From the NCBI GenBank assembly GCA_020466095.1, contig CM035808.1:40133999-40197998 (forward strand): a stretch of 64,000 bases of DNA, written 5' to 3'. Positions 11,257 to 21,844 of this stretch are shown here, one piece after another. This DNA comes from Chlorops oryzae. Taxonomy: Eukaryota; Arthropoda; Insecta; Diptera; Chloropidae. A program made the translations under genes and the position numbers. Positions within the stretch are counted from its first letter, which is position 1. The number at the start of each line of letters is the position of its first letter. The notes beneath the pieces were generated by a model. It saw nothing but the letters and a program-made list of their open reading frames with translations. It did no database searches and was not told the DNA's origin.

Positions 11257-11376
11257 CTGCATCGAATCAGCGCTTATTATTTCCCCGCCAAAACGTTGAG
11301 CCAACTCGATTGATAGTTTCGTTTTCCCCGTACCCGTCGACCCCAAAATCACGATGAGCGGCACTTTCCGCAACAT
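11257..11376 (-). CDS. TRIT1: tRNA isopentenyltransferase, exon 1 (start codon and P-loop)
   Basis: Forty codons from an ATG (complement of 11374-11376) to a phase-0 donor CAG/GTTTGT. The protein opens [28 protein letters not shown] (residues 12-19) is the Walker A loop of MiaA/TRIT1 enzymes, and [11 protein letters not shown] (30-40) is the conserved DSMQ segment around the catalytic Asp. The start is well placed because the upstream frame has no other Met and meets a stop about 45 bases away. The N-terminus is short, with no long mitochondrial presequence in this frame. Together with exon 2 this gives 86 residues of a protein usually about 400-470 long. The promoter-like motifs just upstream fit a housekeeping gene. 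Confidence 0.88.
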
Positions 11377-11545
11377 TTTGCAGCACGTTTTGCATGTAAT
11401 TTCTTTTGTATTATATATTTAAACATTTAACTATAACATATTGATATTATTTATGCACAAAATCTACTTTTTAATAATGTTATTTCACATTTTTTAATAC
11501 ACAAAACTTCTGCACGACAAAAGACCACGCGACGAAACTGAAATA

Positions 11546-11576
11546 CAGCTGATTGCAAGCGACCATAAGGTGACCA
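11546..11576 (-). promoter_or_regulatory. Probable core promoter of the TRIT1-like gene
   Basis: On the minus strand TGGTCACCTT (complement of 11567-11576) is close to Drosophila core-promoter motif 1 (YGGTCACACTR). It is followed 16 bases downstream by CAGCTG (11546-11551), the core of the E-box promoter motif. Both lie 170-200 bases upstream of the start codon. The combination is typical of broadly expressed fly genes. Transcription start not determined. Confidence 0.5.
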
Positions 11577-11729
11577 TACTGCACGATTTCTTTCAGCGCA
11601 TGTGTTGATACTTGAATGTGAAAATTTTATTTTTTCGGTGAAATATATAACGTTTCGCATTTTATAAAGCCCTATTCTTGAAATATCTGAATTTATGGAT
11701 ATCTGTTTGAGTTTCTTGACATTGTCGTA

Positions 11730-11760
11730 TGGTCACCTTGCATTAACTTCAAAGCAGCTG
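11730..11760 (+). promoter_or_regulatory. Mirror-image promoter module for a divergent gene
   Basis: The same pair recurs on the plus strand: TGGTCACCTT at 11730-11739 and CAGCTG at 11755-11760, with almost the same spacing (15 bases here, 15-16 on the minus strand). The two modules point away from each other across about 150 bp, as expected of a divergent promoter pair. Confidence 0.45.
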
Positions 11761-11783
11761 CTCGCTCAAATGTAAACGAATTG

Positions 11784-11821
11784 ATGCCAAACAGCATGAA
11801 ATCGAAGCTCAAAGACAAAAA
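11784..11821 (+). CDS. Candidate first coding exon of the divergent gene
   Basis: Downstream of the plus-strand promoter module an ATG at 11784 opens MPNSMKSKLKDKK and then a stop. A splice donor GTGATT directly after 11821 would avoid the stop and leave a 12-codon, basic first exon. A second in-frame ATG is at 11796. An upstream ATG at 11770 is closed at once by TAA. No later exon of this gene was identified. The call rests on the promoter pair and basic composition only. Confidence 0.25.
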
Positions 11822-13927
11822 GTGATTAAGTCGACTGAAGAAAATATTGAGTATGACTTTTGTTTAATTTTTCTCAAGTTTTAAGGATGAATGGCTAAGG
11901 AACAATAAAAATTAAATAGTGTTTTGAAATTAAGCATAGAAAACTGTTTATTCTAATGAGAGCAGTTGAAAACTAAAGCTTTTATTGTTAATTTTAGTGA
12001 ACTCCCGGACGAAAGAATGCCAACGATGAGGAATTTCTTGTCTAGCTGTAGGAAATGTTATTTTGGGGGTAAGAATCGGATGAATTTAGATTTTGGCTGC
12101 TCTATAATGTTGTCAATTCATAAGATTTTCCATTCGAAGATTAAGCCAAAAATTCCTTATTGATGCAGTACTCAAAAATTCCCATGACTTGAGCAAATAA
12201 ATGTTGAATGCTTTGACTTTTGACCTTTGCCAATGAAGTTTTTTTTTGAGTCATTTGGAATTGAATCGATGATTCATTTAAGGAATTTTCTACCATAAGC
12301 TGATTTTATCTTCACTCATTTGTGCGGGAATGATTCATTAAAACATTCGATCCTTTACATAGTTTTTTAGTTCTTTTAGGGTTCTGATTAGCCCCGATAT
12401 ATCTGTGGTCATATGGAAGATATAAGTTTAAGTCGGCATAAGCCATAATTGATTTAATGGGCTGAGGAAGCCATAAGGCAGTCGAAGCGCTCATTTTGTG
12501 CCTGTCCCATTTTAATAAAAAACAAATTTTTACGAAGGTTGTTCAAGTTTAACGTGTGTTTAACGTTAGTCGTTGCACTACGGTGCTTCACTCACGGTTA
12601 AGTACATATTACGGGAAAGTTTCAATGCGCCTTACTATCGTCCCATCAGACACAGTTCCTCCGGTACCAGAATGAAGAGTGTTGTCTGGACAAACTTCCT
12701 CTCTGGTAGAGCGAGGCCCATCTAAAGCCTCTGCTATTCTATGGGTCATAGCACCCGGTTCATTAAGTGCAATTCCACACCCAACAACTAACTGTTCTTA
12801 CGTATATTTGGGTTTCAACTACAGCCACTACGATCTCCCACAAGGGGACCAACCTGAACTGACCGGACTGGGCAATCCAGGTCTCCCGTAGTACCCGATA
12901 TTACTCTAAGGTCGAAGCTCGTACATAAAATATGTGCTGCATAAGTATATATACAAATAATATAATATAAATATATAAAATACAAAATAGCTCGGTTGTG
13001 GTAACCGTTGTATTGGGTTAAGTATTATTAAATGGAATATTTACACATCGATAAAGAGCTTAAGTACAAAAATTCAAATACCGAAAAAAAAGAAATTTCG
13101 ACTTAAGCCACTCTTCCACATTGCCACAGATATGTAGGTGAACTATGTATGTAGTACAATCTGGAAAATTTGGTCATGAAATTGTTCCTATTTAGGATTG
13201 TATATATAACGATTTTATCATAACAAGAATCGATTTTTAAGTCTCACGGAGGTTTTCTGATACCTAGAAATGGAGGTATTTGGAATTTCAATTCATGAAT
13301 ACATAGAAGAAAAATAAGTGCCCGGTTCAGGGCAATTTTCTAACTATTAAGTATCAGAATTTCCCATGTTTCACTGTGTACGTATTCTGGATATAAGCCT
13401 TCCTTTCACTTAAGGGTACAGAAATTCTTGACTGAGGTTTATTTGAATCTTCGAGGTTTTTTTTTTTTTTATTAAAGAACTCCTCCCTTATTATTACGTT
13501 TTTTTTTTAAATTTTGTTTTTATTATTGTATTATATTTTAAGAAAACTCTTCCTATCGTCGTGCGATTCTTCAAAATGAAATGAAAAATATTAAAATGAA
13601 ATTATTTGGAAAAATTGATTTAAGCTTTTTAAATGAACGCACGTGGAATCTTTTTAATCGCTGAATATGACTGAACAAGAAATTTCATTACAGTTCGAAG
13701 ATTTTTTGCCGACAGACTTTTGGCTCATATCGATTTTACATTAAAATAAACAAAACAAAAACAAAACCAAAAATTAAAGAATCCAACAAAAGAAGAAAAC
13801 CGCCTATTCATTGAGATGAATTAAACGAAGTCTTGCTCGCATTTCACTATCCATACCGAAACGGAGCACATAAACCCCTAAAAATCTTGACATTACTCAA
13901 TGTCTTAAGAGGCACACAAATAAATAA

Positions 13928-13959
<32 letters not shown>

Positions 13960-15675
13960 AGAAACCTATCCGTGAATAATGAAGAGACGCAACTGTACGC
14001 TTTGCGATCTTAAATTTTTCTTAATTGTTTGCTTTGAAAGGAACCACGTATGAGAAGAAATTACACATTTGGAAGTAATGTATGCGAATTTAAAACCACC
14101 GAAAAAAAGATGGAAACTGGAATAAGAATTATTTTGCGAATCCTTTTGTATTCCCCTTTAAGGGTGTGCTGGGCCGTTGTGTCTTGCATTTGAGTACCAA
14201 GAAGCAGACGATAGGATTCCTCTGTTGTGTTCTTATGGAAGATAATTATTTCTTTAGAATGTACAGGAGTTTCGTTCTAATTTTTCTGAGGACGATAAAA
14301 ATGGCAAATGAACGAAGAAGGAGACAACTGTGAACGTGAATGGCTCTTAAAATTTTTTATTAAGGGTTCAGGTCTGAAAGGATTTTTTATAGGAATGTTT
14401 TCTCAATATATATTTTCCATAAAAGTATCTTTAACATTAAAGCTGAAAAGATTCTGAATAAATAATATCATTAACCCTTTAAAGCATGATTTTTTTTCAA
14501 GATTTTTGTTTGCCTTATATAGAGCTAGTTCCTGGCAGTGCTGCAGCTACATACATAGGAGTGGATATACAATATCAACAAAGTGTATCTATGTTTATAC
14601 CATCGATAGAAGGACTAACTTTTGCAAGGCCTGTTCATACTGAGGCTGTTCACACCGCCGAGGCACAATTTTGTTATGTTTAATTTGCTTCAAATATCTA
14701 CAAAGGCTTACATGAAAGGGTCACAAAAATTTTTTAAAAACAAAGCAAATTTTTTTTGGGGAAAAAAATTCAATTCAACAAAATTTAACACGCCCATTAT
14801 TGCAAAAAATGACGACTTATTAAGACTACTGAAAAAAAATTTGACAGCTTCACTTGAGAGCTTTCAAATCGACTGAAGAATAGCCTGGACTAGAAAAAGG
14901 GCTGACTAACGATCTGGAATACATTAATTCTTTTTTTTTTTATTGTCGAAATCAATGCTTTTTTATATTCCAGTTTTTTAGGTATCATTCTTCGACAGCT
15001 CATCCAACACAAGCATTTCTCGCGAGAAGCCTTCGTGCCAATGTAATTTAAAATCACCTGCTGCCTACCGTCTACATTAGAAGCTCGAATTGAAAAATAA
15101 AAAATTTTTTTCTCCACTACTTTCAGCGCGTATCTTATCTTAGATTGAGGGAATTAAGTAGTATTTACATAAGAGAAGTCAGTCGAGACATCCACTGGGA
15201 TTATCTTTCCATCCTTTGTCGGCTGGTCCACCTGCTGTGCAGTACAATTTCCACTCAATTAAAACACATTCTTAATTAATTTTTTATTGCCATTCGAAAT
15301 TAATTTCATCAAAATAAGTTCTCAAAATAGACATAATCAAAATATTGGCAAAGGAGCAAAAGGCAAAAAGAGTCAAATGTTTAGAAACAAATACTACTTA
15401 TACATGGAAAAAAAAAAAATTATGAATGAAGTGACAGCTTTGTATCGTTATGAATTTTTAAATTAATTCAATGAAAGAAAGATCGAACATGCGCAGCTAA
15501 TTTTAGAACGAGCTCCAAACGACATGTGCAGAATGGCTGAGGTGAACAGTCGAAAGCAAGTTTGAAGAAAAAAAAAGTTTGCCAAAAGTCCCTTCGGGCA
15601 ACAGAAGACTTTTGGCCCGATCATTGGTTGGAATATAATTAATGTATTCACAGTCAATGTTTTATATAAGATTCG
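11822..15675. other. Long unclassified stretch
   Basis: About 3.9 kb without a feature I can name. It has a GC-richer block at about 12540-12900 with no recognised product, T and A runs near 13450-13520, and A/T simple sequence at about 13920-13970. A single piggyBac-like end (TTAACCCTTTAAAGCAT) occurs near 14472 without a partner. It may be intron of the putative divergent gene. Confidence 0.4.
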
Positions 15676-15788
15676 GTTTTTATATCCGACACACTCTGTG
15701 TCGAGGATATATTCCGTTTGTGTGGTTGTGTGTAACATCCAGATAGACCAGTCGAGATAGATCTTACAAAATATAGATATATAGAAAT
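15676..15788 (+). mobile_element. Mini-me-type element, family A, copy 2 (5' fragment)
   Basis: Begins TTTTTATATCCGACACACTC and continues through the TGTGTGGTTGTGTGTAACA and GACCAGTCGAGATAGA blocks to the TA-rich tract. It is cut off by a hAT end at 15789; no GTCY tract or 3' end follows. Confidence 0.7.
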
Positions 15789-15890
15789 TAGTGATGCCAC
15801 GAATATTCGGCCACTATTCGGTATTCGGCCACTATTCGGTATTCGGCCTCATTTTTCAGTATTCGGTATTCGGCCGAATAGTTAAAAAAC
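15789..15890. mobile_element. hAT-family end with ATTCGG repeats (partial)
   Basis: TAGTGATGCCACGAATATTC followed by CGGCCACTATTCGGTATTCGG repeats and CCGAATAGTTAAAA. This is the same end as the right terminus of the complete element at 59693-60155. The other end is not found nearby, so it is a partial copy. Its ATTCGG repeats form the breakpoint of the tandem duplication that follows. Confidence 0.65.
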
Positions 15891-16302
15891 CTGACTAAAA
15901 CACCCTAACTTGTTTCTTCTTCTTTTATTGTGGTCAAATAAAAAGCCCCTACAGGCAGTGAACTTATCAAAACTACTGCAAAGACATGCCATGATATACA
16001 TACTTTAGTTTTGGAAATTTTAGGCCTGATTCGGAGAAAATTGTTGTGCGCAAAGCGAGTTTTAAGCACTGTAAATTCGCTTTCGAGGAATTATTATTAA
16101 CAACTTAATTAATAATTCTTGAGCGCACGTCAAAATCAGAGCATTATAAATCATAATTAATAATTGTTAATTATGCTTAAAATAAATAAGCTTGGTGTAT
16201 AGAAAATCAAAGTCGATTTCACATCAAGCTTTTTAGATAAAAAAAAATAAAAATTTTTAAAGAGATTTTTAGATATGAATTTAATGTGATATAAATTTAT
16301 AA

Positions 16303-16360
16303 ATTTTCCGACATTCGACTTTTTGCGAAGAAATTCTACCTTCCTACCTGTGAATACCCC
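16303..16360. mobile_element. Harbinger-like MITE end (fragment; repeated at 17126-17183)
   Basis: Reads CCGACATTCGACTTTTTGCG to CCTGTGAATACCCC, then TAA. It is the reverse complement of the left end of the complete MITE at 17576-17978. The opposite end was not found, so this is a truncated or diverged copy. Confidence 0.55.
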
Positions 16361-16362
16361 TA

Positions 16363-16635
16363 ATGTACATAATATACAACGATCTAGAACAAAAACTCTT
16401 TCCACGATGCTGCTATGTACCTACAGATGATGTTCTTCTTGCCACCAGCAATAAAAATGGTTTGCAGCAACAAGTACAAAACGTGCACGATAGATTGATA
16501 GATGGATTGTTTATGTTTGGATTGCGTTTGAATAACGGCAAAACGGATTATATGACAACAGACCCATGCGAAGAAGGAATAACACTGACCTAGCAAGCAC
16601 CGAAAAATTTAAATACCTTGGGTCGACACTAGAGT
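16363..16635 (+). pseudogene. Non-LTR reverse transcriptase fragment (unit 1)
   Basis: A 76-codon frame contains PTDDVLLAT, a decayed form of the YADD catalytic box, then QQQVQNVHDRL and FGLRLNNGKTDYM, the segment that follows it in non-LTR reverse transcriptases. After a stop at 16593 a +1 shift restores ASTEKFKYLGSTL, the FKYLGS landmark. The Tyr-Ala of the active site is lost and the frame is broken. It is cut by a MITE end on the left and a hAT-like end on the right. The clade cannot be fixed from so little. Confidence 0.6.
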
Positions 16636-16645
16636 TGCAACGGAC

Positions 16646-17468
16646 ATTCGGCCACTATTCGGTATTCGGCCTCATTTTTCAGTATTCGGTATTCGGCCGA
16701 ATAGTTAAAAAACCTGACTAAAACACCCTAACTTGTTTCTTCTTCTTTTATTGTGGTCAAATAAAAAGCCCCTACAGGCAGTGAACTTATCAAAACTACT
16801 GCAAAGACATGCCATGATATACATACTTTAGTTTTGGAAATTTTAGGCCTGATTCGGAGAAAATTGTTGTGCGCAAAGCGAGTTTTAAGCACTGTAAATT
16901 CGCTTTCGAGGAATTATTATTAACAACTTAATTAATAATTCTTGAGCGCACGTCAAAATCAGAGCATTATAAATCATAATTAATAATTGTTAATTATGCT
17001 TAAAATAAATAAGCTTGGTGTATAGAAAATCAAAGTCGATTTCACATCAAGCTTTTTAGATAAAAAAAAATAAAAATTTTTAAAGAGATTTTTAGATATG
17101 AATTTAATGTGATATAAATTTATAAATTTTCCGACATTCGACTTTTTGCGAAGAAATTCTACCTTCCTACCTGTGAATACCCCTAATGTACATAATATAC
17201 AACGATCTAGAACAAAAACTCTTTCCACGATGCTGCTATGTACCTACAGATGATGTTCTTCTTGCCACCAGCATTAAAAATGGTTTGCAGCAACAAGTAC
17301 AAAACGTGCACGATAGATTGATAGATGGATTGTTTATGTTTGGATTGCGTTTGAATAACGGCAAAACGGATTATATGACAACAGACCCATGCGAAGAAGG
17401 AATAACACTGACCTAGCAAGCACCGAAAAATTTAAATACCTTGGGTCGACACTAGAGTTGCAACGGAC
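16646..17468. repeat. 823-bp tandem duplication, second unit
   Basis: Near-identical copy of 15823-16645. It carries the same order of pieces, so every feature of unit 1 recurs 823 bases to the right. Confidence 0.9.
17186..17458 (+). pseudogene. Non-LTR reverse transcriptase fragment (unit 2)
   Basis: Duplicate of the fragment at 16363, with Asn to Ile after LLATS as the only residue change seen. It has the same broken active site and the same frame break. Confidence 0.6.
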
Positions 17469-18212
17469 ATCCGGCCACTATTCGGTATCCGGCCTTAAAT
17501 TTAGTATATACCATCTTTATCCGGCCGTCGGATCGGATACCTCACATTAAACATTTGCTATATTAGGGGTATTCACAAAGAAGGTGGAATTTCGTCGCAA
17601 AAAGTCGATGTCGGAAAATTTCCGATTTTAACTAGCGGTCGTAATTTGTTGTTTTTGTTTTGCTTACAAATAAAATTTCCGACAGTGTAGACTTTTTGCG
17701 ACACTCCCGAGCGTGTTACTTTTCGCGTTGTAATTCTGCAACATAAAATGGTGTTGCCTACATATTTTAAGAGCTTAAAAGCCTCTTTTCCCCCTTTATT
17801 GGTTTATATTGAATAAGTAAGTAATAGTCATGTAAAGTTTTTATTATTGTATAAATAAATATTTTCAAAATAAATAAACGCTTTCTTCACTGGGTTGCTC
17901 ACAAAGAAACTTTTTACGATGTTGCAATTTTGCGATTTCCCGATTTTCCGACGTTTAAAATTCCCCTTGTGAATACCCTTATTGTATTTGAACAAGATTT
18001 CAGATTTGAAAATGGAGCGATTGGAGGAAATCGGATGCAGTTCCGCTAGTATTTTTAAAAAACATTTCCATTTTCAGAGATTTTTCATTGCAGTTCGGTG
18101 CAACAAATATATAAAAAAAAAAATTAAATATCCGGCAGCCGGATATCCGGTTATCCGGCCAGCAAACCAGCCGGGTATCCAGTATCCGGCATTTTGCCGG
18201 ATGCACTATCCG
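17453..18212. mobile_element. hAT-like element end and CCGG-rich body (partial)
   Basis: Starts TAGAGTTGCAACGGACATCC and continues with repeated TATCCGG/CCGGATA motifs on both sides of an inserted MITE (17576-17978). No matching right end is seen; a mini-me copy abuts it at 18213. It is assigned to hAT only from the appearance of the tip. Confidence 0.4.
17576..17978. mobile_element. Harbinger-like MITE
   Basis: Ends are GGGGTATTCACAA and, reverse-complemented, GGGTATTCACAA, flanked by a 3-bp duplication TTA (17573-17575 and 17979-17981). GGG tips with a TTA/TAA duplication are the PIF/Harbinger pattern. The subterminal GTCGCAAAAAGTCGATGTCGG matches the fragment at 16303. It is noncoding, 403 bp, and inserted in the CCGG-rich hAT-like body. 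Confidence 0.75.
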
Positions 18213-18545
18213 TTTTTATACCCGACACACTCTGTGTCGAGGGTATATTGCGTTTGTGTGGTTGTGTGTAACACCCAGAACCAGTCGAGATAGACCATAC
18301 AATATATATATAGAAATATCAGCGTCACCAGGAGGTTCCGATTATCGCAGAACCATGTCCGTCTGTCTGTCCGTCTGTCCGTCATGTCTGCTGTCTGACT
18401 TCTCGTCTGTCTTATACCCGTCACTTCTGTCTGTCTGGGGTCTGTCTGTCTGTCTTGTCTGGTCTGTCTGTACCCGTCCTGTCGTCTGTCTGATCAATGT
18501 CTTCTTTGAATCTGTCGTCTGTCTCCGGGTTCGATTTGACTGTCG

Positions 18546-18631
<86 letters not shown>

Positions 18632-19190
18632 ATACAGTTATCTTATCGAAGGAGTTGAGCTATCTCGACAAAATTTGGTATGTGTGGGATACCTCCAGTA
18701 CTAGGGTCTGTTACTAAAATCACAAAAACTGCTCTAAAATCGAAGTTTTTCAACATATTTTGATGAAATTTGATATTTGAACATGTTTCAAGGCAAGTAA
18801 TACGATTTCCAAAAATTGGAAAAGTGGGCGTAGCAGAAGGGCGTTTTTCGAAAATTGTCCCCTACACCCGAAATTCAAATGGGATTTGAACGAAATTTGG
18901 CACTTATGCTTCCTTTGTAGCCATAAACATCCTCCCAAAAAATTTCCTTGGTCGCTCCATTATTAAGGGTACCTCCAGTACTAGGGTCTGTCACAAAAAT
19001 CCCAAAGCTGCCTCAAAATCGAACTTTTTCGAAATATTTCCATGAAAATTAAAAAGTGGGCGTGTCAAAGGGGCGGTTTTGGCGTTATGGCCTTAAACAT
19101 CTCTTGATATAAAAAAATATTTGAACATATTTGTCTGTGTCGGGTATTTAATTGTCATGGTCGCCTGACTATAGCACCCTTACTTGTTTT
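18213..19190 (+). mobile_element. Mini-me-type element, family A, copy 3 (full length)
   Basis: Runs from TTTTTATACCCGACACACTC to AGCACCCTTACTTGTTTT. It contains a TA tract, a long (GTCT)n region and two related body units, each introduced by ACCTCCAGTACTAGGGTCTG (about 18690 and 18970), so the body is an old internal duplication of about 280 bp. It is noncoding; the 153-codon frame at 18256-18717 is the GTCT tract read as Cys/Leu/Ser/Val. Confidence 0.75.
18357..18632. repeat. (GTCT)n microsatellite within the mini-me copy
   Basis: Interrupted at first, then nearly pure from about 18547. Expansion of a GTCY proto-microsatellite is the expected behaviour of this element class. Confidence 0.85.
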
Positions 19191-20589
19191 AACTTAATTT
19201 TCTTTTTCGTAAGAAGCATTTTCTCAGTGTAGAATTTCAAATAACTTTTTTTCGATTCTTTGTTTAATTTACAATTAGCCGCTGTTTGTTTCATCCTTCT
19301 GCCTTAATTAGTTTTTGAGATATCAATTTTTGAAAAAAGTCTAACCGAAAACGATTTTCCAACAAAACTCCTGACCTCTTGTGTGTTCGTTTATGTATGT
19401 TAATCTGAAGACATAAATCTGGTTGATTCCTAAAAAATATGAAAGCCATTTTATATTTAAATACGATCAAAACAAAACGTTAACAATTTTCGTTAGACCC
19501 AACATGCAATGCAATTAGCCTTAAATAATTGTCGTGCACATAGCACAGCATAAAACATAAACAATTCACTCCCCCTCAAAAAAATAAAAAGAGTTTCTTT
19601 AACACGCAAGAAATCTATTAAATTAAAGACAATGAAATCGCTCGACCCCCATATTAACTGATAGGCACATTCTCTGAACGAAAGAATTTCCAATAAAGAA
19701 ACATGATTACTTAAAAAAAAAAAAAAAACGAAAGGAAAGGAAAGGAAAAAGAAAAGGAAAACGAGAACTATGAGACGAGTTTTAGGCACGTAACTGAAGA
19801 ACATAAAAATTGACAAGTATGAAGATACATCACAACGCTCATGCCCGTTTAAAGTACATTGCCATAAAGTGAGTTCTTACCCGGCAAGTGTGACATAACG
19901 CAATAGCTCTAAAAATGCCATCATGCGCGTTTTCAGCTGCGATTTATACGTTGCTACGTCTACGCACTTCACGCATGCGCAATAGCTGGAATGGAATGAC
20001 AGTTGTATAGCAAGTGTGGACGTTTTTATGATGCGGTAATTATACAGCGAACAAGGAAATATCACACTCAAATGTAGGAGTAACGTGTTCTAGAACAGAG
20101 ATTCCCAAACTATTCGGGTCAATTGAATATATAATATATATTATATTACATTATATATATTGTATTAAATATATTATTTTCTATATATTTTTTCAAATTT
20201 TTTCAACATATTTTTTTTTTTAAAGAATGGTCGCAAAGAAAAGGATCTCAAAACAAAGGGTTGTATTATGAGGACATATCTGGCAGTAATGGAGATGACA
20301 ATTTACTTAAAGAGATCATGTTTGAAGTACTCATAAAAAGAGTCTAGAAGATGCTCTTGAATTCGTATAAAAAACGAGAAGAAGTGAAGTCGAAAGGGAA
20401 TACATTGTAGATATTTTTACATTAGTATTCCTTAAATGAGATAATAGATTACAAGAAGATCACCTTTAGAATGGTTGAATATGGATCTGGATCATATGAA
20501 TCAGGCCCGTTTGAGTATATCTTCAAATACGGATCAAAAAGAAGGTCCTAAAGCAGTCAAATAGAACTCGAGGAAGCTAGCAATGCCAC
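19191..20589. other. No recognisable feature
   Basis: AT-rich sequence. It has TA-rich simple sequence at about 20130-20200 and A/G-rich simple sequence at about 19710-19760. No gene recognised. Confidence 0.4.
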
Positions 20590-20631
20590 CAGTGCCGTAG
20601 CAATTCTGTTTTGCGTGGAGGAGAAAAATAA

Positions 20632-21637
20632 TTTTTATACCCAGCGTAAGCGTGGTATATTAGTTTTGTGCGAATCTTGTAACAGGGAGAACTAAGCTCC
20701 GGAGATATAGACATATATATATAGAAATGATCAGGATCAAAAACTGAATCGATTTAGACATGTCCGTCTGTCCGTCTGTCCGTCTGTCCGTCCGTCCGTC
20801 TGTCCGTCTGTCCGTCTGTCCGTCTGTCCGTCCGTCCGTGGTCGGATCTCCTCCGAAACGGCTGGACCAATCAAGTCGAAATTTGGCACACAGGTATATC
20901 GGGATCCGAGTATGATCCTAAGTAAAAATGGGAGACATCCGCCCACTGCCACGCCCACAAATGAATATAATGTGTTTTCAGTAAAATGCTTGTAACTTGC
21001 GAAACACTCAACACATTCTATTGATATTTGGTGTACTGGTAAACTACAAAAAGGGACATATCCTGGCAAAAAATGGACGCCGCCCTCCGTGAGCCACGCC
21101 CACAAATAAGCCCACAAATAAGGGCTTATCGTAACTTGTGAAGTAAAAGGCGTAGAAGGTTCAAATTCGCAACATAGGTTGACCAAGGCGAATGAAAGGT
21201 ATAGGAAAAAAATTTATATGTCCCGCCCACTTCCAGCCCACAAATGGCGATTTTTCGTAACTTCCGAATTAAAAGGCGTAGAAGCTTCGAATTCGCAACA
21301 TAGGTTCACCAAAGCGAATGAAAGGTGTAGGTAAAAATTTTATGTGGCCCGCCCACTGCCACGCCCACAAATGAAGATTTTTCGTAACTTCCGAAGTAAA
21401 AGGCGTAGAAGCTTCAGAATTCGCAACATAGGTTCACCAAGGCGAATGAAAGGTGTAGGTAAAAATTTTATGTGGCCCGCCCACTGCCACGCCCACAAAT
21501 GAAGATTTTTCGTAACTTTCGAAGTAAAAGGCGTAGAAGCTCACAAATAGAGAAGAAAAACATAGTGCACTCATAATGTCGGGACGCTGGGTATTTCAAA
21601 GTCGGGCTTGACCGACTTTAGCTTTCTTACTTGTTTT
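20632..21637 (+). mobile_element. Mini-me-type element, family B, copy 1
   Basis: Starts TTTTTATACCCAGCGTAAGC, then TA tract, (GTCY)n tract at 20762-20840, a conserved TCGAAATTTGGCACACAGG block, a tandem-repeat body, and ends GACTTTAGCTTTCTTACTTG plus T-run. The minus 149-codon frame 20737-21186 is a shadow of this repeat. It shares its 5' start and 3' TTACTTGTTTT with families A and C. Confidence 0.75.
21130..21560. repeat. About 127-bp tandem repeat inside family B (over 3 units)
   Basis: Starts of successive CGTAACTT units lie at about 21130, 21256, 21383 and 21511. Each has GGCGTAGAAGCTTC, CGCAACATAGGTT and CTGCCACGCCCACAAAT. The second family-B copy has one unit fewer. Confidence 0.85.
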
Positions 21638-21844
21638 AATTTGCGTGGGTGGCCAAAATTATTTTTTCAATTTTAACGTCTATTTTAGTTAAAACCACAT
21701 TACATACACGCTTTTAATGCATGTTTTTTTCGATTGTCATTTATTTATTCTCCATTTTTAATTTTTTTCATGGGCAAAAACAAAAATGCGTGAGGGGGCA
21801 AAGCCCCCTCTTTCCCCTATGGTTGCTACGGCACTGAATGCCAC

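Larger units (their letters stand above)
15823..16645. repeat. 823-bp tandem duplication, first unit
   Basis: Positions 15823-16645 recur at 16646-17468. I found one difference, the third A of CAGCAATAA (T in unit 2). The unit begins in ATTCGGCCACTATTCGG and a near-identical motif follows unit 2, so unequal exchange between ATTCGG repeats is a simple cause. It holds a hAT end, a Harbinger-like MITE end (16303-16360), an RT fragment and the start of another hAT-like element. Confidence 0.9.
20590..21836. mobile_element. hAT-type MITE carrying a nested mini-me
   Basis: An exact 8-bp duplication, AATGCCAC, lies at 20582-20589 and 21837-21844. The inverted ends are CAGTGCCGTAGCAA (14 bp perfect). 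Without the nested mini-me (about 1 kb) the MITE is only about 240 bp. Confidence 0.85.

Noticed and set aside
16157..16405. 82-codon minus frame, repeated at 16980-17228
   Set aside because: The repetition is due to the 823-bp duplication, and the frame lies across a Harbinger-like MITE end and an antisense RT fragment.
15823..17468. CRISPR-like repeats in the ATTCGG region
   Set aside because: Units are short, irregular and in both orientations, with no uniform spacers, and they coincide with hAT subterminal repeats in an insect genome.
20737..21186. 149-codon minus-strand frame, and similar frames at 46408-46893 and 18256-18717
   Set aside because: They run through GTCY microsatellites and mini-me bodies; the Arg/Thr/Asp or Cys/Leu/Ser repeats are translations of the tetranucleotide, and two copies of the element give related frames only because the DNA is repeated.
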